Source: Betaproteobacteria bacterium
Lineage (GTDB): Bacteria; Pseudomonadota; Gammaproteobacteria; Burkholderiales; Burkholderiaceae_C
DNA: 57,603 nt
NCBI GenBank assembly: GCA_013289985.1
Contig: JABCYW010000023.1
Span: 1 to 57,603, forward strand
Reading direction: 5' to 3'
Shown here: in pieces, positions 9,939 through 17,694 of the stretch
How the letters are laid out: every line of letters begins with the position of its first letter
Numbering within the stretch: position 1 is the stretch's first letter
Notes under the pieces: model-generated
Database searches by the model: none
What the model was told of the DNA's origin: nothing
What the model saw: only the letters and a program-made list of their open reading frames with translations
Made by a program: the position numbers and the translations under genes

Positions 9939-10730
9939 ATGCTCCGCTTCGCCGCCAACGTCTCGATGCTGTTTCCCGAGGCGCCCTTCCTCGATCGCTT
10001 CGCGCTCGCCGCCCGCGCGGGCTTCGCCGCCGTCGAATGCCAGTTCCCCTACGAGGCCCCGGCCGCCGAGATCCGGGCGCGCCTGGACGACCTGGGCCTG
10101 GCGATGGTGCTGCACAACCTGCCCGCGGGCGACTGGGCCGCCGGCGACCGCGGCCTGGCCGGCCTGCCGCACCGCGTGGACGAGTTCCGCGCGGGCGTCC
10201 CGCGCGCGATCGCCTACGCGCACGCGCTGGGCGTGGCGCAGGTGAACTGCCTGGCCGGCATCGCGCCGCCCGGCGCCGACGCCGGCACGCTGCGGCGCAC
10301 GCTGGTGGACAACCTGCGCTTCACGGCCCGCGCGTTCGCGGCCGAGGGCCTGAAGCTGCTGGTGGAACCGATCAACACGTTCGACATGCCCGGCTTCCTC
10401 GTCAACCGAACGGCGCAGGCCGTGGCGCTGCTGGACGAGGTGGGCGAGGCCAACGCCTTCGTGCAGTACGACGCGTACCACGCACAGCGCATGGAAGGCG
10501 AGCTGGCCGCGACGATCGCCCGGCACCTGCCGCGCATCGCGCACGTGCAGGTGGCCGACAACCCGGGCCGCCACGAGCCGGGCACTGGCGAGATCCGGTT
10601 CGAGTTCCTGTTCGCCGAGCTGGAACGCCTGGGCTACGACGGCTGGATCGGTTGCGAATACCGGCCCGCGGGGCGCACCGCGGACGGGCTGGGCTGGCTG
10701 CCGGCGGGCGCGCTGGCGCCGCGCGGCTGA
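9939..10730 (+). CDS. hyi: Hydroxypyruvate isomerase
   Basis: The 263-residue product is a TIM-barrel enzyme of the AP-endonuclease-2/xylose-isomerase-like superfamily. It matches hydroxypyruvate isomerase, which interconverts hydroxypyruvate and tartronate semialdehyde in glyoxylate metabolism. The N-terminus LRFAANVSMLFPEAPFLDRF is typical. The two catalytic glutamates of Hyi are present at Glu143 (LLVEPINTFDMPG) and Glu240 (IGCEYRPAG). The ATG at 9939 is chosen because the conserved N-terminus begins there. It ends 3 bp before a convergent SDR gene. Glyoxylate from purine breakdown (locus at 36-53 kb) could feed such an enzyme, but no partner such as glyoxylate carboligase is present nearby. 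Confidence 0.9.
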   Translation: MLRFAANVSMLFPEAPFLDRFALAARAGFAAVECQFPYEAPAAEIRARLDDLGLAMVLHNLPAGDWAAGDRGLAGLPHRVDEFRAGVPRAIAYAHALGVAQVNCLAGIAPPGADAGTLRRTLVDNLRFTARAFAAEGLKLLVEPINTFDMPGFLVNRTAQAVALLDEVGEANAFVQYDAYHAQRMEGELAATIARHLPRIAHVQVADNPGRHEPGTGEIRFEFLFAELERLGYDGWIGCEYRPAGRTADGLGWLPAGALAPRG

Positions 10731-10733
10731 CGC

Positions 10734-11492
10734 TCAACCGCGACCGACGAACGGCATCTTGGTGGCCATGATCGTCATGAACTGGACGTTGGCCTCCAGC
10801 GGCAGCGCGGCCATGTGCACGACGGCGTCGGCCACGCGCTCCACGTCCAGCATCGCCTCGGCCGCGATCGTGCCGTTGGCCTGCTTGACCCCCTTGGCCA
10901 TGCGCGCGGCCATCTCGGTGACGGCGTTGCCGATGTCGATCTGGCCGCAGGCGATGTCGTAGGCCCGGCCGTCGAGCGAGATCGACTTCGTGAGGCCCGT
11001 GACGGCGTGCTTGGTGGCGGTGTACGGCGCCGAATCGGGGCGCGGCGCGTGCGCCGAGATGGAGCCGTTGTTGATGATGCGGCCGCCGCGCGGCGACTGC
11101 GCCTTCATCGCGCGGAACGCGCCCTGTGCGCACAGGAACATCCCGGTGAGGTTGACGTCCACCACCGAGCGCCAGGTGTCGTGGGACAGATCCTCGAACG
11201 CGATGCCGTTGGCGCTGATGCCGGCGTTGTTGAAGAGCAGGTCGACGCGGCCGAAGCGCAGCAGCGCGGCGGCGAACAGCGCGTCCACCTGGGCCGGCTG
11301 CGTGACGTCGGTGGGCTGGGCGAGCAGGCGGTCGCCCCCGCCCGCGGCGGCCACGGCCTCCTGCAGCGCACCGGCGCGCCGGCCGGCGAGCACGACGGCG
11401 TAGCCCGCGCGGGCGAGCGCGATGGCGCAGGCGCGGCCGATGCCGCTGCCGGCGCCGGTGACCACCGCGACCTTGTTGGACGACGAACTCAT
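10734..11492 (-). CDS. SDR family NAD(P)-dependent oxidoreductase
   Basis: This is a classical short-chain dehydrogenase/reductase of 252 residues. It has the cofactor motif TGAGSGIG (12-19), NNAG (88-91), catalytic Ser144, and YTATK with Tyr157 and Lys161. The C-terminal part ([26 protein letters not shown]) resembles uncharacterised SDRs frequent in proteobacteria. The ATG at 11492 is preferred over an overlapping GTG at 11498 because AGGAG lies 5 nt before it. It is tail-to-tail with hyi. The substrate is unknown. Confidence 0.88.
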   Translation of the reverse strand: MSSSSNKVAVVTGAGSGIGRACAIALARAGYAVVLAGRRAGALQEAVAAAGGGDRLLAQPTDVTQPAQVDALFAAALLRFGRVDLLFNNAGISANGIAFEDLSHDTWRSVVDVNLTGMFLCAQGAFRAMKAQSPRGGRIINNGSISAHAPRPDSAPYTATKHAVTGLTKSISLDGRAYDIACGQIDIGNAVTEMAARMAKGVKQANGTIAAEAMLDVERVADAVVHMAALPLEANVQFMTIMATKMPFVGRG

Positions 11493-11632
11493 GGGCACTC
11501 CTTTGCAGATGTTCAGCGGCGATTCAGTCTCGCGCGCGCCGTCACCTCACCCTGGGGGATGTGCCGCGACGCGCAAAGAACGACCATCGAGGAGCAGCGG
11601 GCCGCCAGATGTCCGCATCAGGGGGCTCCATC

Positions 11633-11872
11633 ATGCAAGACACCTTCCGCGGCGGCGTCGTCACCCTCGGGACCTTCATTCTCGCCGCGACCTCGGCCGT
11701 GGCGCTGGTGCTGCTGTCGGGTTGCCACTCGACGTCGCCCGCCAGCGGTTTCGTCTCGAGCAGCGCCGACAAGGCCACCGAGCAGCGGCTGGGACGGGCC
11801 GACGCCATGCCGCCGTTGCAGCCGTTCGACGAAGGCTTCTACGTGCAGCCGGCGGACGACGGCGCGCGCTGA
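11633..11872 (+). CDS. Small predicted lipoprotein, no recognised family
   Basis: This is a short product of about 79 residues. It has a hydrophobic N-terminal segment (GGVVTLGTFILAATSAVALVLLSG) ending in a lipobox LLSGC, so it is probably a lipoprotein anchored after Cys modification. The remaining 50 residues are polar and low in recognisable motifs, ending EGFYVQPADDGAR. The start could be ATG 11633 or an in-frame ATG at 11609; neither has a good Shine-Dalgarno site. It is convergent with the GH97 gene, 3 bp apart. I cannot assign a function; the lipobox is the main reason to believe it is a gene. Confidence 0.5.
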   Translation: MQDTFRGGVVTLGTFILAATSAVALVLLSGCHSTSPASGFVSSSADKATEQRLGRADAMPPLQPFDEGFYVQPADDGAR

Positions 11873-11875
11873 GGA

Positions 11876-13813
11876 TCAGCGAAAGACAGCGACGAAGCCG
11901 CCGTGCGCCTGCAGCGTCAACGGCACGTGTGCCCCGGCGCGCAGCCGACCCTGCACGAACGCGCGCGGGCCGTCGCCGTCGGTGATCAGCGTGCCCTCGC
12001 GATGGCCGAGGAACGCGAGATCCAGTGTCAGCGGCTTCGCCTCGTCGTCCGCGTTGATGCCGGCCACGATCCAGGCCTTCCCGGCGCGCCGCGCCACCAC
12101 CACGAGATGGCCCGGGTCGCCGGCGATGAAATGCGAATCGTCCCAGGCGGCAGGCAGCGTGCGCAGGAAGCCCTTCACGTAGCCCGGCACCGTGGCCATG
12201 CCGTCGGGCGTCTCGGCGTAGTGCTGGATACCCGACAGGAACAGCACCGACTCGGCGAGCTCGAACCCGTTGCGCGTCCTGCGCTCGATGTGGGGGATGT
12301 CGCCGAACACCATCGGGGTGAAGTCCATCGGATCGAACAGGTTGCGCGCGAACGGCAGCATCGCCGCGTGGTGCGCGACCGCGTCCTCGTCGGCCTGGAA
12401 GAACGTGGTGTATTCGACGCCGCGCACGGCCTCGGTCGTCATCAGGTTGGGCCAGGTGCGCGTCCAGCCGCGCGGCAGCGTCGCGCCGTGGAAGTTCACC
12501 AGCAGGCCGGCCCGCGCCGCGTCGTCGAGAATGGCCACGTAGTACGCGATCATCGACGCGCCGTCGCCTCCGAAGAAGTCGATCTTCACGCCCTTGACGC
12601 CCATCGCGCGCAGCCGCGCGAACTCCGCCACGCGCTGCGCGTGCGTCAGCAACGCCCCCTTGGGCGAGTACACGGTGTCGTTCCACGGGCCCGAGGAGTT
12701 GTACCAGAGCAAGATCCCAACGTGCTCGCGCGCGGCGTAGGCCGCCAGCTCGGCAACCTTGTCATAGCCGATCCGGCGATCCCAGTCGGCGTCGATCAGC
12801 GTGTACTCCCAGTGCATGTCGGCCGCGTAGTCGATGAAGCGCTTCTGCACGTCAAAGGTCGTCATGTCGTCCTTGAGCAGCGGCCAGCTCCAGGCGGCGC
12901 GGCCGGGCCGCACGAGCGCGCGGTCGAACGGCCGCGCGGGCGCCGCCAGATCGGTACCCAGCGTCGACTCCATCACCGTGCCGAGGCTGCCGATGGCCAG
13001 CACGCGCCAGGGCGACACCAGCGCGCCATCGGCCTCGGCCATCAGCGCGCCGCCGGGAAAGACCTCGTCGGGCATCGGGGCGCCGATCGCGTATTCGCCG
13101 TCGGGCGACGCCGCCTGCAGGCGCGACGCCTGCCAGGTGCCGTCCATGCCGGCCTCGGTCAGCGCCACCCAGGTGTCGCCGCTGCGAAACAGCGCCGGGA
13201 ACACCCAGCCCTGCGGCGAATCGGACGGCGTGCCCACCGGCGCGTCCATCACGTAATGCTCCTCGTAGGCCGGGTTGGTGCGCATCCAGCCCGTCTTGGA
13301 GACCTGCATCGGCTGCAGCCACGACCGCGACGACGCGGGGAAATGGAAGGTCGTGCGTTCCGCGAGCAGCGCCTGGTGCGCGCCGTCGGATGACGCGGCG
13401 GCGTAGCGGAACGCGACGCCGTCGTTCGAGACGCGCCAGGTGATGGCCAGGCGCCGGCCCGACTCGTTGGCGACCTCCAGGGTGCGTTCGTTGGCGACGT
13501 AGCGATTCAGGCGTCGCTTGCCCACGGCCAATTCGTACACGTCGGAGATCGCGTGCGGCGCGCCGGCGGACACCAGGCGCAGGCCGGCGCCCAGGTCGGC
13601 GTCCGCCAGCGTCAGGCCGAGCCGCGACTCGGACAGCACCGGGCGGCCATCGCGCTGCACCGTCCACGCCAGCGTGCCCGCCTCGCTCACACGCACGCTC
13701 ACCGCGAGGTGGTGGTCGGGGCTGTCGATGCCGATCGGGCCGGCCAGCACGGGCGCGGCGACCAGGGCCGCCAGCACGGCCCCGAGCAGTCTGGAGTTGA
13801 AGTCGAGAGACAT
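11876..13813 (-). CDS. Glycoside hydrolase family 97, retaining-type active site
   Basis: The predicted protein has 645 residues: signal peptide (1-25), N-terminal beta-sandwich (about 30-280), TIM barrel (about 290-570) and C-terminal beta domain, which is the GH97 plan. The barrel segment GVKGVKIDFFGGDG places Asp412 where retaining GH97 enzymes (the BtGH97b type) have their nucleophile, whereas the inverting SusB type has Gly there. Glu461 in MTTEAVRG is the likely acid/base. Known retaining GH97 enzymes are alpha-galactosidases, and some also cleave beta-L-arabinopyranosides. The arabinan setting makes an L-arabinopyranose-releasing role attractive, but that is inference. It is periplasmic or surface-exposed, and is transcribed leftwards from the shared control region at 13869-13951, divergent from a GH43 lipoprotein. 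Confidence 0.92.
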   Translation of the reverse strand: MSLDFNSRLLGAVLAALVAAPVLAGPIGIDSPDHHLAVSVRVSEAGTLAWTVQRDGRPVLSESRLGLTLADADLGAGLRLVSAGAPHAISDVYELAVGKRRLNRYVANERTLEVANESGRRLAITWRVSNDGVAFRYAAASSDGAHQALLAERTTFHFPASSRSWLQPMQVSKTGWMRTNPAYEEHYVMDAPVGTPSDSPQGWVFPALFRSGDTWVALTEAGMDGTWQASRLQAASPDGEYAIGAPMPDEVFPGGALMAEADGALVSPWRVLAIGSLGTVMESTLGTDLAAPARPFDRALVRPGRAAWSWPLLKDDMTTFDVQKRFIDYAADMHWEYTLIDADWDRRIGYDKVAELAAYAAREHVGILLWYNSSGPWNDTVYSPKGALLTHAQRVAEFARLRAMGVKGVKIDFFGGDGASMIAYYVAILDDAARAGLLVNFHGATLPRGWTRTWPNLMTTEAVRGVEYTTFFQADEDAVAHHAAMLPFARNLFDPMDFTPMVFGDIPHIERRTRNGFELAESVLFLSGIQHYAETPDGMATVPGYVKGFLRTLPAAWDDSHFIAGDPGHLVVVARRAGKAWIVAGINADDEAKPLTLDLAFLGHREGTLITDGDGPRAFVQGRLRAGAHVPLTLQAHGGFVAVFR

Positions 13814-13868
13814 CGAGCGGCGATCCGTGGGTGGCTGCCGCGCACGGAAGGCGCCGCAGAGTCGGCGA

Positions 13869-13951
13869 TTAAAGTCTTACTTATACGAGAACAAAATGCG
13901 AGTTAACCCCGATTCAAGCGATACGTCGGCTTAAATAGTATTACTTTATAA
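13869..13951. promoter_or_regulatory. Bidirectional control region 1 with two GT-N3-AC operator-like sites
   Basis: This is an AT-rich island in very GC-rich DNA, between the divergent GH97 and GH43 genes. It contains two near-identical sites, GTCTTAC at 13874-13880 (inside AAAGTCTTACTT) and GTATTAC at 13938-13944 (inside AATAGTATTACTTTAT), exactly 64 bp apart. Both fit the operator consensus reported for FCD-type GntR regulators (GT-M-N-K-AC). A central block ATGCGAGTTAACCCC (13896-13910) is shared with a second region at 32734-32816, which aligns without gaps. The likely regulator is the FCD-GntR protein encoded at 15158-15904. The -10 and -35 elements cannot be fixed with confidence; the right-hand site overlaps a TAGTAT hexamer that could be a -10. 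Confidence 0.65.
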
Positions 13952-14037
13952 GAGACAACCGCTCGGCATCCGGCCGGGTGGCCCGCCAACGACAGGTTCC
14001 CCGGCGCCCATGCCAGCGCGGAACCGAAAGACGCTCC

Positions 14038-15156
14038 ATGACCGCATCGCACGCCCCGACTCCCGCCAGCTCGCTGGCGCGCCTGAGCCTCCTGTTCGCC
14101 GCCGTGGCGCTCTCCGGGGCCATGCTGGCGGGCTGTGGCGGAGGCGGCGGCTCCGGTGCACCGACGCCTGCCCCCACGCCGGTGCCGACGCCGCCACCCA
14201 CGCCCACGCCGGCGGGTCCGCTCGCGAACAACCAGCTCACCGGCGCGATCGACTTCCTGCACGATCCGTCGGTGATACGCCAGGGCACGACGTACTACGT
14301 GTTCTCGACCGACAAGGACGCCAGCCAGGGCGGCTTCATCCCGATCCGCTGCACCAGCGACAAGGTGGCCGTCACCGATTGCGGCTTCGTCTTCGCGACG
14401 CTGCCGGCCTGGGTCGCGACCGCCGTGCCCGCCGCCACCGGGGTGTGGGCGCCGGACATCTCGTACTTCGACGGCACGTACCACCTCTACTACGCCGTCT
14501 CGAGCTTCGGCTCCAATGTCTCGGCGATCGGCCTGGCCACCAACCCGACCCTGGATCGCACCGACCCGGCCTACGCCTGGACCGACCACGGCGCGGTGCT
14601 GCAATCGGGCAGCTCCAGCGACTTCAACGCGATCGACCCGAACGTGGCGATCGACGGCACCGGCCAGGCCTGGTTGAGCTACGGCAGCTTCTGGACGGGC
14701 ATCTACCAGCAGCAGCTCGACACGAGCACCGGCCAGCTGCTGGCCGGCGGCGCCCGCACGCACCTCGCCGAGCGGCTGAGCTCCGTGCAGTACGACCCGG
14801 TGGAAGGCGCCGACGTCGTGCAGCACAACGGCTACTGGTACCTGTTCACCTCGTGGGACTTCTGCTGCACCTCGCCCGCGTCCAGCGCGAACTACAAGAT
14901 CGTCGTGGGCCGCGGCACCAGCCCCAACGGCCCGTTCCTGGACAAGGCCGGCGTGGCCCTGGCGGCCGGCGGCGGCACGGTGGTGCTGGCGGGCACCAGC
15001 GCGTACGCCGCGCCCGGCGGGCAGTCGGTGCTGATCGACCCGACCAACGGCGACACCATCGTCTTCCATGCGCTGGACCTGGCGCGCAACGGCGTGCCGG
15101 TGCTGTTCATGAAGGGCATCGCCTGGCCGTCGGACTGGCCCGTGATCGGCGATTGA
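14038..15156 (+). CDS. GH43 arabinan endo-1,5-alpha-L-arabinosidase-like lipoprotein
   Basis: This is a 372-residue five-bladed beta-propeller enzyme of GH43, predicted to cut alpha-1,5-L-arabinan. The N-terminus is a lipoprotein signal (lipobox MLAGC, Cys33) followed by a Gly run and a Pro/Thr-rich linker (about 41-60). The three GH43 carboxylates are visible: Asp76 (FLHDPSVI, base), Asp200 (FNAIDPNVAID, pKa modulator) and Glu256 (PVEGADVV, acid). The segments WAPDISYFDGTYHLYYA and YWYLFTSWDFCC are typical of arabinanases. The ATG at 14038 is chosen because the signal sequence starts there. It probably sits on the outer membrane. It is the only rightward gene from control region 1 and ends 1 bp before the convergent regulator gene. 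Confidence 0.92.
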   Translation: MTASHAPTPASSLARLSLLFAAVALSGAMLAGCGGGGGSGAPTPAPTPVPTPPPTPTPAGPLANNQLTGAIDFLHDPSVIRQGTTYYVFSTDKDASQGGFIPIRCTSDKVAVTDCGFVFATLPAWVATAVPAATGVWAPDISYFDGTYHLYYAVSSFGSNVSAIGLATNPTLDRTDPAYAWTDHGAVLQSGSSSDFNAIDPNVAIDGTGQAWLSYGSFWTGIYQQQLDTSTGQLLAGGARTHLAERLSSVQYDPVEGADVVQHNGYWYLFTSWDFCCTSPASSANYKIVVGRGTSPNGPFLDKAGVALAAGGGTVVLAGTSAYAAPGGQSVLIDPTNGDTIVFHALDLARNGVPVLFMKGIAWPSDWPVIGD

Positions 15157-15157
15157 G

Positions 15158-15904
15158 CTACTTGGGATCGATGCCGTTGGACATGACCGCCGACAGGTCT
15201 TCCACGGTCTCTTCCAGTTGCACCAGCGTTGCGTGCCGCGCGGCGAGCGCATCGCGGCTCTGCAGCGCGGTGAGGATCGCCTTGTGGCGCGGCAGCGAGA
15301 GCTCGTGCGTGTTGGGCAGCCGGCTGCTGAGCTTGATCGACTCGCGCAGCGCCAGCGACAGCATGTTGCCGATGTAGGCCAGCAGGTCGTTGCCGGTGGC
15401 CTCGGCGATGCGGCGGTGGAACGCGAGGTCGGGCTCCAGCAGTTCGTCCTTGTCGCCGGCCGCCTCCATGCCCGCATAGGCCTCGGCGATGCTGGCGAGC
15501 TGCTCGTCGGACGCCGCGCGCGCGGCCAGGGCGGCCACGGCGGGCTCGAACACGCGGCGCACGGTCATCAGCGTGTGGACGAAATCGGGCGCGGGCTTGG
15601 TCTGGATCATCCAGTACAGGACGTCCGGGTCCAGCAGGTGCCACTCGTTGCGGGGACGCACGACGCTGCCCGAACGCTGGCGCGAGATCACCAGGCCCTT
15701 GGCCACCAGCACCCGCACGGCCTCGCGCAGCACGGGCCGGCTCACCTGGTACAGCGTGATGAGCTCGCCCTCGTTGGGCAGGCGGTCGCCGGGCCGCAGG
15801 TCGCCGGAAAGAATGCGCAGCCCCAGTTCGCGAACGATGCGCCCGTGCATGCTCTTGCCTTCGGGCTTCTGGCGGTAGGCGGATTGTTCGGCGGGGCTGC
15901 TCAT
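15158..15904 (-). CDS. FadR-subfamily (FCD) GntR transcriptional regulator of the arabinose locus
   Basis: The 248-residue product has an N-terminal winged helix (about 20-85, with RLPNEGELITLYQVSRPVLREAV) and an all-helical FCD effector domain (about 100-235). The FCD domain includes the metal/ligand residues expected in such regulators (EPDLAFHRRIAEATGND and the later PRHKAIL). FCD regulators normally sense small organic acids or sugar acids and usually repress catabolic genes. The gene is last in the leftward arabinose operon and abuts the GH43 lipoprotein gene, so it probably controls this locus through the GT-N3-AC sites at 13869-13951 and 32734-32816. An L-arabonate or KDA effector is plausible but not shown. 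The ATG at 15904 gives the usual short N-terminal tail. Confidence 0.88.
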   Translation of the reverse strand: MSSPAEQSAYRQKPEGKSMHGRIVRELGLRILSGDLRPGDRLPNEGELITLYQVSRPVLREAVRVLVAKGLVISRQRSGSVVRPRNEWHLLDPDVLYWMIQTKPAPDFVHTLMTVRRVFEPAVAALAARAASDEQLASIAEAYAGMEAAGDKDELLEPDLAFHRRIAEATGNDLLAYIGNMLSLALRESIKLSSRLPNTHELSLPRHKAILTALQSRDALAARHATLVQLEETVEDLSAVMSNGIDPK

Positions 15905-16012
15905 GACTTGTTCGAATGGAAACGACGACGCGCGACCTCGCGCGCCGGGACGCATGCGCCGCGTCCCGGCCGGCGCAACCGCGGCTTTCCCGCACACTTT
16001 ACGTCCGATCGG

Positions 16013-16030
16013 CGGGCCGGGCCCGGCCCG
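16013..16030. other. 18-bp perfect GC palindrome in the GH51-regulator gap
   Basis: CGGGCCGGGCCCGGCCCG reads the same on both strands. It lies about 28 bp past the stop of the secreted GH51 gene, inside the 153-bp gap before the FCD regulator gene. It could form a GC-only hairpin that damps read-through into the regulator. There is no T-tract, so it is not a standard intrinsic terminator, and no function is established. Confidence 0.4.
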
Positions 16031-16057
16031 GCACTGCCGCCGATTATGGCAACGCCG

Positions 16058-17626
16058 TCACGGCGTGGCCGTTCCCGTCACCGCGGCCACCACCACCGAG
16101 GCCGGCGGCACGGTCAGCGTCGCACCGCCATGGCCGTCCGGCACGGCCTTCCACGGGCTGGGATGCACGATGTCGGGCGCGTCGAAGGTGTTGCGGGCGT
16201 CGAGTTGCGCGGCGCTCAGCGCCTCGCCCCGGACACTCGCCACCTGCAGCCCCGTCGCCTTCAGCGCCACCGTGATCGCGTGGTGCGGATCGCTGTTGAC
16301 CAGCGACACGTGCACCACGCCGTCCTTGCCGCGCGCGGCCGACACGCTCAGCGCCGGCATGCGCACGTCGCCCAGCGCGTACTCGGGCGCGCCCGTCAAC
16401 GCGGCGGGCAGCGCCGCCGCGTCCTGGAACGGCACGTACATGCGGAACACGTGGTACGTCGGCGTGACCACCATGCGCGCGCCGTCGGTGAGCACCATGG
16501 ACTGCAGCACGTCGACCATCTGCGCGATGCTGGTCATGTGCACCCGGTCGGCATGCGCGTGGAAGATGTTGAGGTTCAGCGCCGCCACCAGCGCGTCGCG
16601 CAGCGTGTTCTGCTGGTACAGCACGCCGCCGGCCGGCGCCGGGCCGTCGTCGTACCAGGTGCCCCACTCGTCGACGGCGAAGCCGATCTTCTTCTCGGGA
16701 TCGTTGCGATCGAGCACCGCGGCATTCTTCGCGATCAGGCCGTCGATGCGCTCGGTGCGCGACAAGGTCTGGATCCACGCCGCCTCGTCGAAGCCGACGG
16801 CAGCGCCCTTGTGCGCCCAAACGCCCGTGGGGATCGTGTAGTAGTGGAAGGTGATGTCGTCGATGTTGCCCTTGACGCGGGCGCTGATCGCCTCCGTCCA
16901 GCTCGTGTCCTCGTCGTTGCCGCCGCTGGCCACGAACCTGGGCCGGCGCTGCGGCGCGGGCTCCAGGAAGTTGGCGTACTGCTCGTAGTTGGCCGCGTAC
17001 TGCTCGGGCTTCATGTGGCCGCCGCAGCCCCAGGATTCGTTGCCGACGCCGAAGTAGGCCACCGGAAACGGCTTGGCGTGGCCGTTGGCGCGGCGCTCCT
17101 TCGCGAGCGTCGACTGAGAGTCGGCGGTGAGGTACTCCATCCAGTCGGACATCTCCTGCACGCTGCCCGAACCCATGTTGCCGTTGACATACGCGCGCGC
17201 GCCGAGCTGGTCGACCAGGTCGAAGAACTCGTGCGTGCCCACCGCATTGGTCTCGGGCACGCCGCCCCACATCGCGTTGACGCGCACCGGACGCTTCGCG
17301 GCCGGGCCGATGCCGTCGCGCCAGTGGTAGCGGTCGGCGAAGCAGCCGCCGGGCCAGCGCACCAGCGGCACGTGCAGCTCGCGCAGGGCGCCCACCACGT
17401 CCTTGCGCCAGCCGTGCACGTTGGGGATCTTCGATTGCGGGCCCACCCACAGGCCGCCGTAGATGCCCAGCCCCAGGTGCTCGGCGAACTGGCCCTGGAT
17501 GTCCTTGTCGATCAGCGCGCCGGGACGGGTCGTGTCGATCACGAGTTGCACCGGGGCCGCGTCCTGCGCCCACGCGGGCGCGCATGCGGCCGCAACGAGC
17601 GCGGCCACGAGGGAGGTCTTGATCAC
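16058..17626 (-). CDS. Secreted alpha-L-arabinofuranosidase, GH51
   Basis: This is a 522-residue GH51 enzyme that removes alpha-L-arabinofuranosyl units with retention. A signal peptide covers residues 1-19 (IKTSLVAALVAAACAPAWA, then QDAAP), so it acts in the periplasm or outside. GH51 landmarks are RWPGGCFADRYHWRDGIGP and the acid/base Glu197 in GVGNESWGCGG. The nucleophile is Glu320 in VDEWGTWYDDG. A GTG start at 17626 is preferred because AAGGA lies 6 nt upstream and the signal peptide starts there; a longer frame from 17692 has no signal-like N-terminus. It sits 68 bp downstream of the TonB receptor gene on the same strand, probably in one operon. A second, cytoplasmic GH51 lies at 21591-23186. 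Confidence 0.94.
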   Translation of the reverse strand: MIKTSLVAALVAAACAPAWAQDAAPVQLVIDTTRPGALIDKDIQGQFAEHLGLGIYGGLWVGPQSKIPNVHGWRKDVVGALRELHVPLVRWPGGCFADRYHWRDGIGPAAKRPVRVNAMWGGVPETNAVGTHEFFDLVDQLGARAYVNGNMGSGSVQEMSDWMEYLTADSQSTLAKERRANGHAKPFPVAYFGVGNESWGCGGHMKPEQYAANYEQYANFLEPAPQRRPRFVASGGNDEDTSWTEAISARVKGNIDDITFHYYTIPTGVWAHKGAAVGFDEAAWIQTLSRTERIDGLIAKNAAVLDRNDPEKKIGFAVDEWGTWYDDGPAPAGGVLYQQNTLRDALVAALNLNIFHAHADRVHMTSIAQMVDVLQSMVLTDGARMVVTPTYHVFRMYVPFQDAAALPAALTGAPEYALGDVRMPALSVSAARGKDGVVHVSLVNSDPHHAITVALKATGLQVASVRGEALSAAQLDARNTFDAPDIVHPSPWKAVPDGHGGATLTVPPASVVVAAVTGTATP

Positions 17627-17694
17627 TTCGATTCCTTGATGAAAAAAGACGGGCAGCGCGGCCCCGAAGCCACGCCGCCCGCCATCGCTCACGC

